A DNA stretch of 61,555 nt from an uncultured Hyphomicrobiales bacterium (GCA_903825465.1 CAIKAR010000024.1:1-61555); one strand, 5' to 3'; positions 1 to 9,032 are shown, counted from the stretch's first letter. Numbers and translations are program-made. Notes: a model not told the origin generated them from the sequence alone.

Positions 1-2
1 CC

Positions 3-461
3 TCAAGCGTTCGCGGCGCGCTTGACGGCGCGCAGGATGGCCACATGGGTGCCGCAGCGGCACTTCAATCCGGAAAGCGCGTCGCGGATCTGCGCGTCGC
101 TCGGCTTCGGGTTCTTCTCCAGCAGCGCGACCGAAGTCATCACCCAGCCGTTCAGGCAATAACCGCATTGCGGCACCTGCTCCTCGATGAACGCCGCCTG
201 CACCTTGTGCGGCTTGCCGTCCTTCTCGATGCCCTGAAGCGTCGTGATCTTCTTGCCCTTCAGCGCGTCGAGCGGAATCGAGCACGAGCGCGAGGGCTCG
301 CCGTCGATCAGCACCGTGCAGGCCCCGCATTGCGCCAGCCCGCAGCCAAAGCGCGGGTTCTTCAAGCCGAGATCGTCGCGCAGAGCGTACAGAAGCGGCA
401 TGTCCGCGTCCGCGTCCACGGCGTGCTGCTTGCCGTCGACCATGAGTTCGAACCTGGCCAT
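3..461 (-). CDS. (2Fe-2S)-binding subunit of a molybdenum hydroxylase (IorA-type)
   Basis: Small electron-transfer subunit of the xanthine dehydrogenase / isoquinoline 1-oxidoreductase family. It should pass electrons from a molybdopterin subunit to an external acceptor. A plant-ferredoxin-type cluster is formed by C40, C45, C48 and C60. The second [2Fe-2S] domain uses C99 and C102 (CGYC) plus C134 and C136 (CRCG). The 152 aa length is normal for the family. The start is supported by a GGGAGG-like ribosome site just upstream. No Mo subunit lies beside it in the window, so its partner is probably downstream, beyond position 1. A close relative with its partners sits near 49.6 kb. Confidence 0.93.
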   Translation of the reverse strand: MARFELMVDGKQHAVDADADMPLLYALRDDLGLKNPRFGCGLAQCGACTVLIDGEPSRSCSIPLDALKGKKITTLQGIEKDGKPHKVQAAFIEEQVPQCGYCLNGWVMTSVALLEKNPKPSDAQIRDALSGLKCRCGTHVAILRAVKRAANA

Positions 462-618
462 TCGGTTCCCTCCCGTTTCAAGGCCGGGGCCATGCGCCCC
501 ATCGCGGCATAATGCCTCATTTCGCTCAAAGACGGAAGCGGTCTAACGCTGTCGCTTGCGGGAGTTTCCGCGGCGGGCGTATGCCTGACGGAACGGCCTT
601 CGAATGTGGAGTTTCCTC

Positions 619-1122
619 ATGAGATCGATCTTCGCCGCGGCGGCGCTCATATCCATTTGCCTCGCGGCGCCCGCGTTGGCGCAGGAAACAAAGGCCGGCG
701 ATCTCGTCATTTCGCAACCGTGGTCGCGCGCGACGCCGAAGGGCGCGCCGGTCGGCGGCGGCTGGCTTGTCATCCACAACAACGGCTCGACGCCCGACAC
801 CCTGCTGGGCGGCGCCGCGGATTTCGCCAAGGACGTGCAGGTGCACGAGATGAGCATGGACAACGGCGTGATGAAGATGCGCCAGCTCGAAAAAGGCCTC
901 GTAATACCGGCGGGCGGCACGGTCGAATTGAAGCCCGGCGGCTATCACCTGATGATCCTGGGGCTGAAGCGGCCGCTGACGCAGGGCGAGACCGCGCGGA
1001 TCGATCTGAATTTCGAACACGCGGGCAAAACGCCAGTGGACTTCAAGGTGGGCGGCATCGGCGACAAGGGCCCCGCGCCGATGGGCGCCGCCGGCATGAT
1101 GAAGATGGACGACAAAAAATAG
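619..1122 (+). CDS. Periplasmic copper chaperone PCu(A)C
   Basis: Periplasmic Cu(I) chaperone family (PCuAC, DUF461), which helps deliver copper to cytochrome oxidase. A cleavable signal peptide is visible (hydrophobic core ending ALA-QE). The copper-ligand pattern is present as an HEM triplet, a Met about ten residues after the His, and an HLM triplet about 22 residues further on. An in-frame ATG at 604 exists, but GGAG at 608-611 is spaced correctly for the ATG at 619, which begins directly with the signal peptide. The Met/Lys-rich tail (MMKMDDKK) is typical. No SCO1 homologue is adjacent. Confidence 0.9.
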   Translation: MRSIFAAAALISICLAAPALAQETKAGDLVISQPWSRATPKGAPVGGGWLVIHNNGSTPDTLLGGAADFAKDVQVHEMSMDNGVMKMRQLEKGLVIPAGGTVELKPGGYHLMILGLKRPLTQGETARIDLNFEHAGKTPVDFKVGGIGDKGPAPMGAAGMMKMDDKK

Positions 1123-1207
1123 AGCTCGCGCGCCGCCTTTTCTCCGCGCGGGAAATCTCTATGGTGCTCTTTCGAAGCCGGCGACGCCCGGCGCGAGGGA
1201 GGACACA

Positions 1208-2482
1208 ATGACCGACGATAACGGGCAATTCTCGACCGCCGCCAACCGCCGGCGGTTTCTCAAATATCTCGCCGGCAGCGGCGCCGTCGCCCTGTCGGGC
1301 CATGGCGAGCTCGCCAACGCGCTCGAAGCGCCGAACCGCCTCCCCGACCCAATGGTCTGGGCGCCGCGCGACCTCGACCACCTGATCACGACGCCGAAGG
1401 AAGCCATCAACGTCTTCGATTTCGAGCCGGTGATGCACAAGAACGTCCCGCCGGCGCATTTCGGCTACATGGCGTCGGGCATCGACGACGAGGTGTCGCT
1501 GCGCGCCAACCGCGAAGGCTTCCTGAAATACCAGTTGCGGCCGCGCCGCCTCGTCGATGTCAGCAAGGTCGACATGTCGATGGAGATTTTCGGCCAGAAA
1601 TACGACACGCCTATCATGCTCGCGCCGACGGGCGGCCACCGCGGCTATCACCCGGACGGCGAGATCGCGACCGCCAAGGGCGCGAAGTCGGGCAACCACG
1701 CGATGATCGTGTCGACGCAGATGTCCTATCCGATCGAGGACATCACCGCGGCGCGCGGCGCGCCCCTGTGGTTCCAGCTCTACGCCACCAACAAGTTCGA
1801 AGTCGCCAAGCACCACGTCGAGCGCGCCGAAAAAGCCGGCTGCGTCGCCGTCGCCGTGACCGTCGACCGCAGCGGCGGCCGCAATCAGGAGACGCTGTTC
1901 CGCATGCAGCGGACCGACACCCGCACATGCTCGGACTGCCACGAGCCCGGCGCCAAGAACGGCCAGATGGCGCAGCCCAAGTCGCCCATGTACGACGGCG
2001 TCGATGTGTCGGGCCTCGCCAACATCCAGGCCTCGGCGATGACCTGGGACTATCTCAAGCGCATCCGCGACGCGACGAAGATGAAATGCGTCATCAAGGG
2101 AATCCTCTCCGCCGAGGACGCGAAGCTCGCCGCCGACAACGGCTACGACGCCATCATCGTGTCGAACCACGGCGGCCGCGCCGACGAGGCGGGCTCCTCG
2201 ACCATCGAGACCTTGCCGGAGGTGATCGCGGCGGTCGGCGGCCGCATGCCGGTGCTGATCGACAGCGGCTTCCGCCGCGGCACGGACGTGGTGAAGGCGC
2301 TGGCGATGGGCGCGACCGGCGTCGCGGTCGGGCGCCCCTATCTGTGGGGGCTCGGCGCGTTTGGCGAGGCGGGCGTGACGCGCGTGCTCGAACTGCTGCG
2401 CATCGAGTTGATGGCGGCGATGCAGCAGGCCGGCGCGCCGACGGTGAGGGCTCTCGTGCCGGGGATGGTGCGGCACGTGTGA
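1208..2482 (+). CDS. Tat-exported FMN-dependent alpha-hydroxyacid dehydrogenase with CxxCH motif
   Basis: Member of the lactate dehydrogenase / glycolate oxidase FMN family, 424 aa. Catalytic landmarks are present: WFQLY, the VTVD aspartate, K297 in VIKG, and H321/R324 in SNHGGR. The N-terminus carries a twin-arginine signal (R14-R15-R16-F-L-K), predicting folded export to the periplasm, which is unusual for this normally cytosolic or membrane-bound family. A CSDCH sequence (C241, C244, H245) sits in the region corresponding to the mobile loop and matches the haem-c attachment motif. A GGGAGGA ribosome site precedes the ATG. The convergent neighbour is a dihaem cytochrome c, a plausible electron acceptor. 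Substrate cannot be deduced. Confidence 0.9.
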   Translation: MTDDNGQFSTAANRRRFLKYLAGSGAVALSGHGELANALEAPNRLPDPMVWAPRDLDHLITTPKEAINVFDFEPVMHKNVPPAHFGYMASGIDDEVSLRANREGFLKYQLRPRRLVDVSKVDMSMEIFGQKYDTPIMLAPTGGHRGYHPDGEIATAKGAKSGNHAMIVSTQMSYPIEDITAARGAPLWFQLYATNKFEVAKHHVERAEKAGCVAVAVTVDRSGGRNQETLFRMQRTDTRTCSDCHEPGAKNGQMAQPKSPMYDGVDVSGLANIQASAMTWDYLKRIRDATKMKCVIKGILSAEDAKLAADNGYDAIIVSNHGGRADEAGSSTIETLPEVIAAVGGRMPVLIDSGFRRGTDVVKALAMGATGVAVGRPYLWGLGAFGEAGVTRVLELLRIELMAAMQQAGAPTVRALVPGMVRHV

Positions 2483-2490
2483 GGTTCGGC

Positions 2491-2526
2491 GGGGCGCTTT
2501 TTTGGAAAGCGCCCCCGCTTTGTTTT
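2491..2526 (+). terminator. Rho-independent terminator of the hydroxyacid dehydrogenase gene
   Basis: A perfect 10-bp stem (GGGGCGCTTT / AAAGCGCCCC, loop TTTGG) begins 8 bases after the stop codon and is followed by a T-rich run (CTTTGTTTTT). It lies between convergent genes. Confidence 0.8.
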
Positions 2527-2536
2527 TAGGAGAGCG

Positions 2537-3391
2537 TTACTTGGCGCTCTCCTCCGTCTTCAACGGCTTTAGCGTGCGCACAAACGCCACCAGATCGTCG
2601 AGATCGCCTGATGTCATCTGTTCGTAAAGGTCGAAATCCATCACCGGGACGATCTGCGAGCCGTTCGGCCTGACGCCCGTGGTGAGCGCGGTCTTGAGCT
2701 GCGCGTCGGTCCAGCCCACGATCCCGTCGGGGTTTCCCGGCGTGATATTGGCGGACACCACCGTTCCACCGCCGGGCGCGCCATAGGTGTTGCCGCCGAG
2801 CCCGGCGCGCGCGAGGTCGGGCAGGCCGTTCGCGCTCCGCGGCGTGTGGCACTGGAAGCAATGCGTCACCGTCTGCGCGAGATATTTCCCGTAGGCCAGG
2901 TGGTTGGCGTGGTCGGGTTCCGCCACATGCTCGATGGGCTCCCACGCCGGCGCCGGCCCCTTCGGCGGCGTCCGCTCGGCCTTGTGATTCACGGGCGGCA
3001 GCGATTTCAGATAGGCGGCGATTGAATACGCGTCGTGGTCGGAAAAGCCGCGATAGAAGAAGATGCCCATCGGCGGGCGGACTTTCGATCCATCGGGCCG
3101 CGTGCCGCGCAGAGCGCCGACAAAGTCGGCCTCGCTGTATTTGCCGAGGCCGGTTTCCGGGTCCGGCGTCAGGTTGGGCGCCATCAACCCGCCCACGATG
3201 TTCCCGCCTCCGAAGCGCGCGTCCGCGAGCCGCTGTCCCTTCGCGTCGCGCGGCGTGTGGCAGCTTTCGCAAATGCCGATGGTGACGAGATACTTGCCGC
3301 GCGCCACATCGCCCGTTTGCGCCAGCGCCGCGCCACACGCCTGCGCCAACCCAATGGCGAGCACGAGTCCGCCCATCAATCCACGTGTCAT
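2537..3391 (-). CDS. Dihaem c-type cytochrome
   Basis: Secreted cytochrome c of 284 aa with a signal peptide ending near ALAQ. Two haem-attachment motifs are present: CESCH (C41, C44, H45) and CFQCH (C178, C181, H182). Each half carries the NLTPDP/NITPGN-type loop and a Met-containing segment (PPMG and PVMD) that could supply the distal ligand. This layout matches cytochrome c subunits working with periplasmic alcohol, aldehyde or sorbosone-type dehydrogenases. It is convergent with the Tat-exported hydroxyacid dehydrogenase and may accept its electrons. That link is inferred from proximity only. Confidence 0.9.
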   Translation of the reverse strand: MTRGLMGGLVLAIGLAQACGAALAQTGDVARGKYLVTIGICESCHTPRDAKGQRLADARFGGGNIVGGLMAPNLTPDPETGLGKYSEADFVGALRGTRPDGSKVRPPMGIFFYRGFSDHDAYSIAAYLKSLPPVNHKAERTPPKGPAPAWEPIEHVAEPDHANHLAYGKYLAQTVTHCFQCHTPRSANGLPDLARAGLGGNTYGAPGGGTVVSANITPGNPDGIVGWTDAQLKTALTTGVRPNGSQIVPVMDFDLYEQMTSGDLDDLVAFVRTLKPLKTEESAK

Positions 3392-3569
3392 CGCCCGCGT
3401 CCCTGTCCCTGATTGAATGGCGCGCGATCCGTCGCCGCGCGCTTAGCTCAAGTATTCACAAATTCGCGTCCCGCGGCAACTAGGGCATGGACTCATTGGC
3501 GCGCAGCCAAATGGGCAATCCCGAAGAGACAATTGATGCGAAGGTCGAGATAGTGGGCCATAATCAAGC

Positions 3570-4052
3570 ATGGCCCATTCACGCACCCATCTCGCCTGTC
3601 CGATAGCGATTGTCGAGGCGACGATCGAGGTGGTGTGGAATCTACTGTTGAACACCGCCGAGTGGGGGAAGTTCTACGACGTCAGCGTGCTTTATGTCGA
3701 TCCACCAGGACCAGCCACAGCGGGCCAACGTCTGGTGGGAAATCCCGGTCCTGGATTCTTGCCTCTCCGCTTGGTTTTTGACTTCACCGAAGTCGACGCG
3801 CTGAACCACAGATTGGGGATTGATGGCCGCCTGCCTTTCGGAATCAGGGTGCGCGAGAACATGGTGATTACGCCAATCGATTCCGCCCGATGTCGCGTCA
3901 ATTACAACTGCGATTTCGAACTGCCCGCGGGTCTACGGGGGCGGGTCCTTTGGCTGCTCCTGCGGCGTGGATTTGACAATGGTCCCGCCGACTCACTGTC
4001 GAGGCTGAAGCGCGAAGCTGAGCGGCTCATGGCCGATCGCCGGGATGCTTGA
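3570..4052 (+). CDS. SRPBCC-family (START-like) protein
   Basis: A 160 aa cytosolic protein with the SRPBCC layout: an N-terminal beta strand and helix (VEATIEVVWNLL...W), a central beta-rich segment, and a long amphipathic C-terminal helix ending in SLSRLKREAERL. Such domains bind hydrophobic ligands and include polyketide cyclase-like and aromatase-like members, but no ligand can be assigned. Its base composition is less GC-rich than neighbouring genes and it stands alone between two minus-strand units, which is compatible with a separate origin. Confidence 0.75.
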   Translation: MAHSRTHLACPIAIVEATIEVVWNLLLNTAEWGKFYDVSVLYVDPPGPATAGQRLVGNPGPGFLPLRLVFDFTEVDALNHRLGIDGRLPFGIRVRENMVITPIDSARCRVNYNCDFELPAGLRGRVLWLLLRRGFDNGPADSLSRLKREAERLMADRRDA

Positions 4053-4160
4053 GCGCGGCCTGGAAAAAACCATGAGATCCCCCTTTTTAGCTTGGGTGAT
4101 GGCGTACTTTGGCAAGCCGCCCGCCCAGCGGATTTTATGAGTTCACGGCCTGGTCGACCG

Positions 4161-5138
4161 CTACAAACCAAACAGTTTGCCCGCCAGGCCGCCGTTGATT
4201 GACGCGGCCTCGCCCGCCGAAAAGCCCGCCTCGGCGACGATTTTCGTCGGCGCGAGATCGCCAATGGGAAACGGCATGTCCGAGCCCATCATCAACCGCC
4301 CCGCGCCAACCTTGTCGGCGAGGAAGCGCAGCGTCGCCGCGTCGTGGACGATGGTGTCGTAGTACATCGCCGCGAGGCTCTCCACCGGGTCGCCAAGGCT
4401 TTTGTCGAGGCTGGCGTTGCGCGTCATGCGCCCCAGCGCCCAGGGCAGCGCCGCGCCGCCGATGCCAACGACGACCTTGGCGTTGCGGTATTTCAGGACA
4501 TGGCCCGAATAGACGATGCGGCTCACCGCGATCAGCGTGTCGGTGATGCGGCCGATGGCGTTGGGCATGCCGTAGTCGGCGTTGCGCTTGTCGCCGCTCT
4601 CGAACACCGGATGAATGAACAGGGCCGAGCCCAGTTCGTCCGCCGCTTTCCAGAACGGTTCGAGCGAGGGGTCGTCGAGCACGCCGCCGACGCCCTTGGG
4701 CTGCGTGCCGATCATCGCGCCCTTCATGCCCGCCGCGTGCGCCTCGCGCAGAACCTCGGCGGCGCGCGCGCCGTCCTGCAAGGGCACGGTGGCGAGCGGG
4801 ATGAAGCGCGGCTGCGCCTTGGCCAGCGCGGCGAGGTGGCGATTGATCAACCGCGACCAGCGCGCGCCTTCCTCCGCCGGCAGCTCGTAGCCAAACATGT
4901 CGAGCCAGCCGCCGTTGATCTGACGTTCTATCTTCTGCTCGTCCATCCATTTCAGGCGGCCGGCGATGTCGCTCAGCGGTTTCGCCACGGGGCGCGTCGG
5001 CTTGCCGCCGGCGAAGCCGAGGCCGAAGCCGCCGGCGGGGTCGGGCGCGAGCTTCAGCGAGGGAAACGACGACGCCTCCTTCTCGATGGCGCTCATCAAA
5101 TCGGGCGGCGAGAAATGCGCGTGGCAGTCGATGATCAT
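4161..5138 (-). CDS. Amidohydrolase family protein (ACMSD-like decarboxylase/hydrolase)
   Basis: TIM-barrel amidohydrolase-2 family protein (PF04909), 325 aa, related to 2-amino-3-carboxymuconate semialdehyde decarboxylase. Metal-ligand landmarks are the N-terminal DCHAHF (H6, H8), a central FIHPVF histidine and GSDMPFP near the C-terminus. Its start overlaps the stop of the upstream Mo-hydroxylase large subunit (ATGA), so it is the last gene of the coxM-coxS-coxL operon. That context suggests it decarboxylates or hydrolyses a product of the hydroxylation step, probably in catabolism of an aromatic or heterocyclic acid. The exact substrate is unknown. Confidence 0.87.
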   Translation of the reverse strand: MIIDCHAHFSPPDLMSAIEKEASSFPSLKLAPDPAGGFGLGFAGGKPTRPVAKPLSDIAGRLKWMDEQKIERQINGGWLDMFGYELPAEEGARWSRLINRHLAALAKAQPRFIPLATVPLQDGARAAEVLREAHAAGMKGAMIGTQPKGVGGVLDDPSLEPFWKAADELGSALFIHPVFESGDKRNADYGMPNAIGRITDTLIAVSRIVYSGHVLKYRNAKVVVGIGGAALPWALGRMTRNASLDKSLGDPVESLAAMYYDTIVHDAATLRFLADKVGAGRLMMGSDMPFPIGDLAPTKIVAEAGFSAGEAASINGGLAGKLFGL

Positions 5139-7537
5139 GGAGCTTCCTTTCGTTTTTCCAGCGCCTCGGCGACCGCGTCGGCGATCGCTCCGACGCGAAT
5201 GGGGAGCTTGTTGAAACGGACGCCGAGCGGCCGCGTGGCGTCGTTGATCGCGCCCGAAATCGCCGCCGGCGCGCCGAGATAACCCGACTCGCCCGAGCCC
5301 TTCTGGCCGAACACCGTCAGCGGCGAAGGCGTGCAGTGATGCACTATTTCCACATGCGGCACTTCGCTGGCCGAGGGCATGAGGTAATCCATGAAGGACT
5401 GGCTCATCATCTGCCCCTCGGAATCGTACACGAACTCCTCAAGAAGCGCGGCGCCGATGCCGTGCGCGATGCCGCCGAGCGTCATGCCCTTGACGATATG
5501 CGGATTGATGACGACGCCGCAATCGTGGCCAATGACATAGCGGCGCAATTCCGGCTTGCCGAGAACGGGGTCGATGGCGACAAGCACGACGTGGAATTCA
5601 AACGAGTGGCAGGGATACATCTGCACGCGGCCGTCGGCGGTCGGCAGCGCTTCGCCGGTCGGCGTCTGCATGATGTGCGAGGCTTCGAGCCCGGGTTCGA
5701 AGCCTTCCGGCAAATCGTGGAATTGCCGGTGCGCGATGTCGACGATTTTCGCCCACTCGATTGTCTTGCCGCCGTGCGACACCGCGCCCTCGCAATAGGC
5801 CGCTTCGGCGGGCGCGCAGCCCAGCTGGCGGGCCGCGATGGCGGTGATCTTCGCCTTCAATTTATGGGCGGCGTGAAAGCCGGCGCCGCCGAGCATGATC
5901 GCCATGCGGCTGCCGACGGGCGAATTGCCGGGCAGGCTCGACAGCGAATCCGGCCGCGTCACGCGGATTTTCGCGGGGTCGATCTCCAGCGCCTCGCCGA
6001 CCGCGGTGGCGACGAGCGTCTCGTGCCCCTGCCCCGACGACGTCGTGTGGATCGCCACGTTGATGGTCCCCAGCGCGTCGATGTTGATCCGGCAGGATTC
6101 CATCCACGTCGTCGTGGCGTTCTTCGGATTGAGCAGCGGCTCGAACGAGGAATTTCCGCCGGAGGGTTCGAGACAAGCGGCGACGCCAATGCCGGCGAGC
6201 GTTCCTCCGGCGCGCAGGGCGTCGCGCTCGGCGACGAGCGCCGTCCAGTCCACACGCGCGAGAACCTTGTCGACGACGGCGTGATAGTCGCCGCTGTCGT
6301 AGCGCGTGCCGCTCGGTATCAAATACGGAAACTCGTCCGCGCGGATGAAATTGCGGCGGCGGACCTCGACCCTGTCGAGCCCGACGGCCTCCGCCACCCG
6401 GTCGACCATCGTCTCGATGGCGTAGTTGGTCGGCGACTGGCCGAAGCCGCGCACCGCCTCCTCGACCGCCTTGTTGGTGGTGACGGAAACCGCGTGATAG
6501 CGGACGCTCTTGATGCGATAGGGGCCGACGATGGCGCCAATGGGCTTGCCCAGTTGAAACGGCGCGCGGCCGGCGTAGGCGCCGGCGTTGTCGAGCGCGC
6601 GCATCTTCATGCTGTTGATGACGCCGTCGTTGTCGAAGGCCACGTCGATGTCGAAGACGCGCTCGGGCCCGTGCGCGTCGCCGGAGCGCATGTTTTCGAG
6701 CCGGTCCTCGATCAGGCGGACCGGCCGCCCGAGCTTGCGCGCGAGGTGGCCGACGAGAACGCTGTGCTTGATGCCGCGCTTGACGCCATACGAGCCGCCG
6801 ACATCGACGTCGTAGTGCACGCGCACGCCGTTCATCGGCAGGCGCAGCGCGCGCGCGATCTGGTCGGCGTATTTGGGCATCTGGATCGACGCGCGCACGT
6901 CGAGAATCTCGTTCCACGGATCCCATTGCGCCAGCACGCCGAAGGTCTCGATGGGCACCGTCGAATTGCGGCCCCATGTGACGCGCAGCGACAGGCGCTG
7001 GTCGCTCGCGGCGAAATGCGCGTCGATGTCGCCCCAGTCGAACACGCGGTCGAGGAGCGTGTTCGATCCATGCGCGGGATGCACCGGCGGCGATGTCGGC
7101 TTGTAGGCCTCTTCCGCGTCGATCACGTGCGGCGACCGCTCGTATTCGACTTCGACGAGCTCGGCGGCGTCTTCGGCGAGCGCGCGCGTGTCGGCGACAA
7201 CGGCGGCGACCCATTCGCCCATGTAGCGCGTCGCGCCGACGGCGAGCGGGAAGCGGCGGACGTTGGGCGTGTCGAGCCCGTTCATCAACGGCTCCGACGC
7301 CGCCGCGATTTCGTCGCCGCCAACAACCGCGTGAACGCCCGGCGACGCGAGCGCCTTCGACGCGTCGATCGAAATTATCCTCGCCGCGGCGTGCTGCGAA
7401 GGCACGAGCGCGACGTGAAGCATGCCCTCCACGGCGAGATCGGCGATGTAATTGCCCTTGCCGACGACGAAGCGCCTGTCCTCGCGCACGCGGCGGTCGG
7501 TCGAAATGTAGCGGAATTTCCGGCCGGGCCCGCTCAT
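5135..7537 (-). CDS. Molybdenum hydroxylase large subunit (CoxL/XdhB-like)
   Basis: Molybdopterin cytosine dinucleotide-binding catalytic subunit of the xanthine dehydrogenase / CO dehydrogenase family, 800 aa. An N-terminal a/b-hammerhead domain is followed by the Mo-binding domains. The catalytic glutamate is in GQKGSGESG near the C-terminus. The CO dehydrogenase AYxCSFR active-site signature is absent; the corresponding region reads VRGFGQSP. A carbon monoxide function is therefore not supported and an aromatic or heterocyclic substrate is more likely. The ATG chosen overlaps the stop of the small subunit by four bases. The reading frame continues open much further upstream, but that part is antisense-type translation over coxS. 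Confidence 0.93.
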   Translation of the reverse strand: MSGPGRKFRYISTDRRVREDRRFVVGKGNYIADLAVEGMLHVALVPSQHAAARIISIDASKALASPGVHAVVGGDEIAAASEPLMNGLDTPNVRRFPLAVGATRYMGEWVAAVVADTRALAEDAAELVEVEYERSPHVIDAEEAYKPTSPPVHPAHGSNTLLDRVFDWGDIDAHFAASDQRLSLRVTWGRNSTVPIETFGVLAQWDPWNEILDVRASIQMPKYADQIARALRLPMNGVRVHYDVDVGGSYGVKRGIKHSVLVGHLARKLGRPVRLIEDRLENMRSGDAHGPERVFDIDVAFDNDGVINSMKMRALDNAGAYAGRAPFQLGKPIGAIVGPYRIKSVRYHAVSVTTNKAVEEAVRGFGQSPTNYAIETMVDRVAEAVGLDRVEVRRRNFIRADEFPYLIPSGTRYDSGDYHAVVDKVLARVDWTALVAERDALRAGGTLAGIGVAACLEPSGGNSSFEPLLNPKNATTTWMESCRINIDALGTINVAIHTTSSGQGHETLVATAVGEALEIDPAKIRVTRPDSLSSLPGNSPVGSRMAIMLGGAGFHAAHKLKAKITAIAARQLGCAPAEAAYCEGAVSHGGKTIEWAKIVDIAHRQFHDLPEGFEPGLEASHIMQTPTGEALPTADGRVQMYPCHSFEFHVVLVAIDPVLGKPELRRYVIGHDCGVVINPHIVKGMTLGGIAHGIGAALLEEFVYDSEGQMMSQSFMDYLMPSASEVPHVEIVHHCTPSPLTVFGQKGSGESGYLGAPAAISGAINDATRPLGVRFNKLPIRVGAIADAVAEALEKRKEAP

Positions 7538-8022
7538 GTGGCGGGCCCCGCGTTGGAGCCCGCGAGGCGGCGCGCGGCGAGTTCGATCGCCTCGACGATC
7601 TGGCCGTAGCCGGTGCAGCGGCAGATGTTCGCGGAAATCGCCTCGACGATTTTTTCGCGCGACGGCGCGGGGTCGTCGCGCAGCAGCGCGTGCGCGGTCA
7701 ACACCATGCCCGGGGTGCAATAGCCGCACTGCATGCCGTGCGTCTCGCAGAAGGCGTCCTGGATCAGGCTGAGTTCGCCGGGCGCGGGCGCGAGGCCTTC
7801 GATGGTCGTCAGTTCGAATCCGTCGGCCTGAACCGCGAACATCAGGCACGCGCGGGCGGGCGCGCCGTCGATCAACACCGTGCAGGCCCCGCAAACGCCG
7901 TGCTCGCAGCCGGTGTGCGCGCCTGTGAGCCGCAGGCTGTCGCGCAGCGCGTCGAGCAGCGTCGTCCGCGGCTCCACATCGATCTCGCGCGTGTCGCCGT
8001 TGACCGTCAGCGCGACCTTCAT
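7534..8022 (-). CDS. Molybdenum hydroxylase [2Fe-2S] small subunit (CoxS-like)
   Basis: Iron-sulfur electron-transfer subunit, 162 aa. First cluster: C39, C44, C47 and C59. Second cluster: C99 and C102 (CGYCTPG) with C134 and C136 (CRCTGY). These are the canonical CoxS/XdhC spacings. It links the Mo site of the large subunit to FAD in the medium subunit. ATGA overlaps with both neighbouring genes indicate translational coupling and equal stoichiometry. Unlike the small subunit at the window start, it has the standard CTPG sequence. Confidence 0.95.
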   Translation of the reverse strand: MKVALTVNGDTREIDVEPRTTLLDALRDSLRLTGAHTGCEHGVCGACTVLIDGAPARACLMFAVQADGFELTTIEGLAPAPGELSLIQDAFCETHGMQCGYCTPGMVLTAHALLRDDPAPSREKIVEAISANICRCTGYGQIVEAIELAARRLAGSNAGPAT

Positions 8023-8900
8023 GCGCGCGGCTCCTTCGACAGGGCGTCGTCGCGCGCGGCGAGAAGCGCGCGCGTCGCAAGCTCGATCGAGGCGCGGCGG
8101 CGATAGGCCGGGCTCGCGTGGCCATCGGTCATGATGTCGATGTCGGCGATCTCAAGCGCCAGCGTTTTCCGCGCGGCGGATTCCTCGATCGCCGCGCCGG
8201 GAAACGCGTCCGAGGCCGCCAGCCGCGTCGGCACATGGGTCGCGCCGCCAACGCCGATGGCGCACGCCACGCACGCGCCGCTGGCGTCGAGCGCGACTTG
8301 CGCCGCCGCCGCCACGAAGGCGAAATCGCCCCGCCGCGCGCTGATTTCCAGAAACGCCGCGCCGACGCGCGCGTGGCGCCATGCGGGAAACCTCGCTTCG
8401 ACGAGGATTTCGTCGTCCTCCAGCGCCGTTGTCATGGGCGCCAGGAAAAAATCGCCGGCGGCGATGGTCCGCGCGCCGCGCGAGCCGCGCGCCAGAACCG
8501 ATCCGCCCAGCGTCGCCAGCACAAGCGGAATCTCCGCCGCCGGATCGGCGTTGGCGATGGAGCCGCCGACCGTGCCGCGGCAGCGCGTCGCCGCGTGCCC
8601 GACCCACGGCAGCGCGCGGGCCAGAAGCGGCGTTTTTTCCGCGGCGAGCGCGTCGCGTTCGACGACCGCCTGCCGAACCGCGGCGCCGATGGCGATGTTT
8701 TCGCCGTCGATCCGAATGTTCGACAGCTCCGTCAACCGGGAGATATCCACCAACCGCGCCGGCCGCGCCAGCCGCATCGCCATCATCGGCACGAGCGTCT
8801 GTCCGCCGGCGATCACCCGAGCGTCCTCGTCGGCCGCCAGCAGCGCGATGGCTTCGGCGGCGCTGGAAGGCCTCACATACTCGAACGGCGCGGCTTTCAT
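8019..8900 (-). CDS. Molybdenum hydroxylase FAD-binding medium subunit (CoxM-like)
   Basis: FAD-binding subunit, 293 aa, with the family signatures AGGQTLVPMM (about residues 32-41) and RGTVGGSIANADPAAE, which bind the FAD pyrophosphate, and a CO dehydrogenase flavoprotein C-terminal domain. It is the first gene of a four-gene overlapping operon with coxS-like, coxL-like and amidohydrolase genes. The operon encodes a complete three-subunit cytosolic hydroxylase. No AAA+ maturation factor (CoxD) or CoxG accompanies it, again arguing against a CO dehydrogenase. Confidence 0.94.
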   Translation of the reverse strand: MKAAPFEYVRPSSAAEAIALLAADEDARVIAGGQTLVPMMAMRLARPARLVDISRLTELSNIRIDGENIAIGAAVRQAVVERDALAAEKTPLLARALPWVGHAATRCRGTVGGSIANADPAAEIPLVLATLGGSVLARGSRGARTIAAGDFFLAPMTTALEDDEILVEARFPAWRHARVGAAFLEISARRGDFAFVAAAAQVALDASGACVACAIGVGGATHVPTRLAASDAFPGAAIEESAARKTLALEIADIDIMTDGHASPAYRRRASIELATRALLAARDDALSKEPRA

Positions 8901-9032
8901 GGGGTTTCCGGTCGCGGCGTTTCGGCCGCCCGCATGCTCTAGGGAGGGGTCCGCGCCCTGTCAACGCGGCGCGATTTGACGCGGGCGCGGTATCGCTTCC
9001 TATAGTGCCAAATCGATGTCGGGAGGCGCGCG

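Noticed and set aside
604-618. Earlier start codon for the PCu(A)C gene
   Set aside because: The ribosome site at 608-611 lies after it and fits the ATG at 619, which opens directly with the signal peptide.
5336-7609. A 757-codon plus-strand frame opposite the CoxL-like gene
   Set aside because: Antisense artefact of GC-rich coding DNA; no domain and no ribosome site.
4161-8900. Carbon monoxide dehydrogenase
   Set aside because: The large subunit lacks the AYxCSFR signature and there are no coxD/E/F/G genes, so a CO-oxidising role is not supported.
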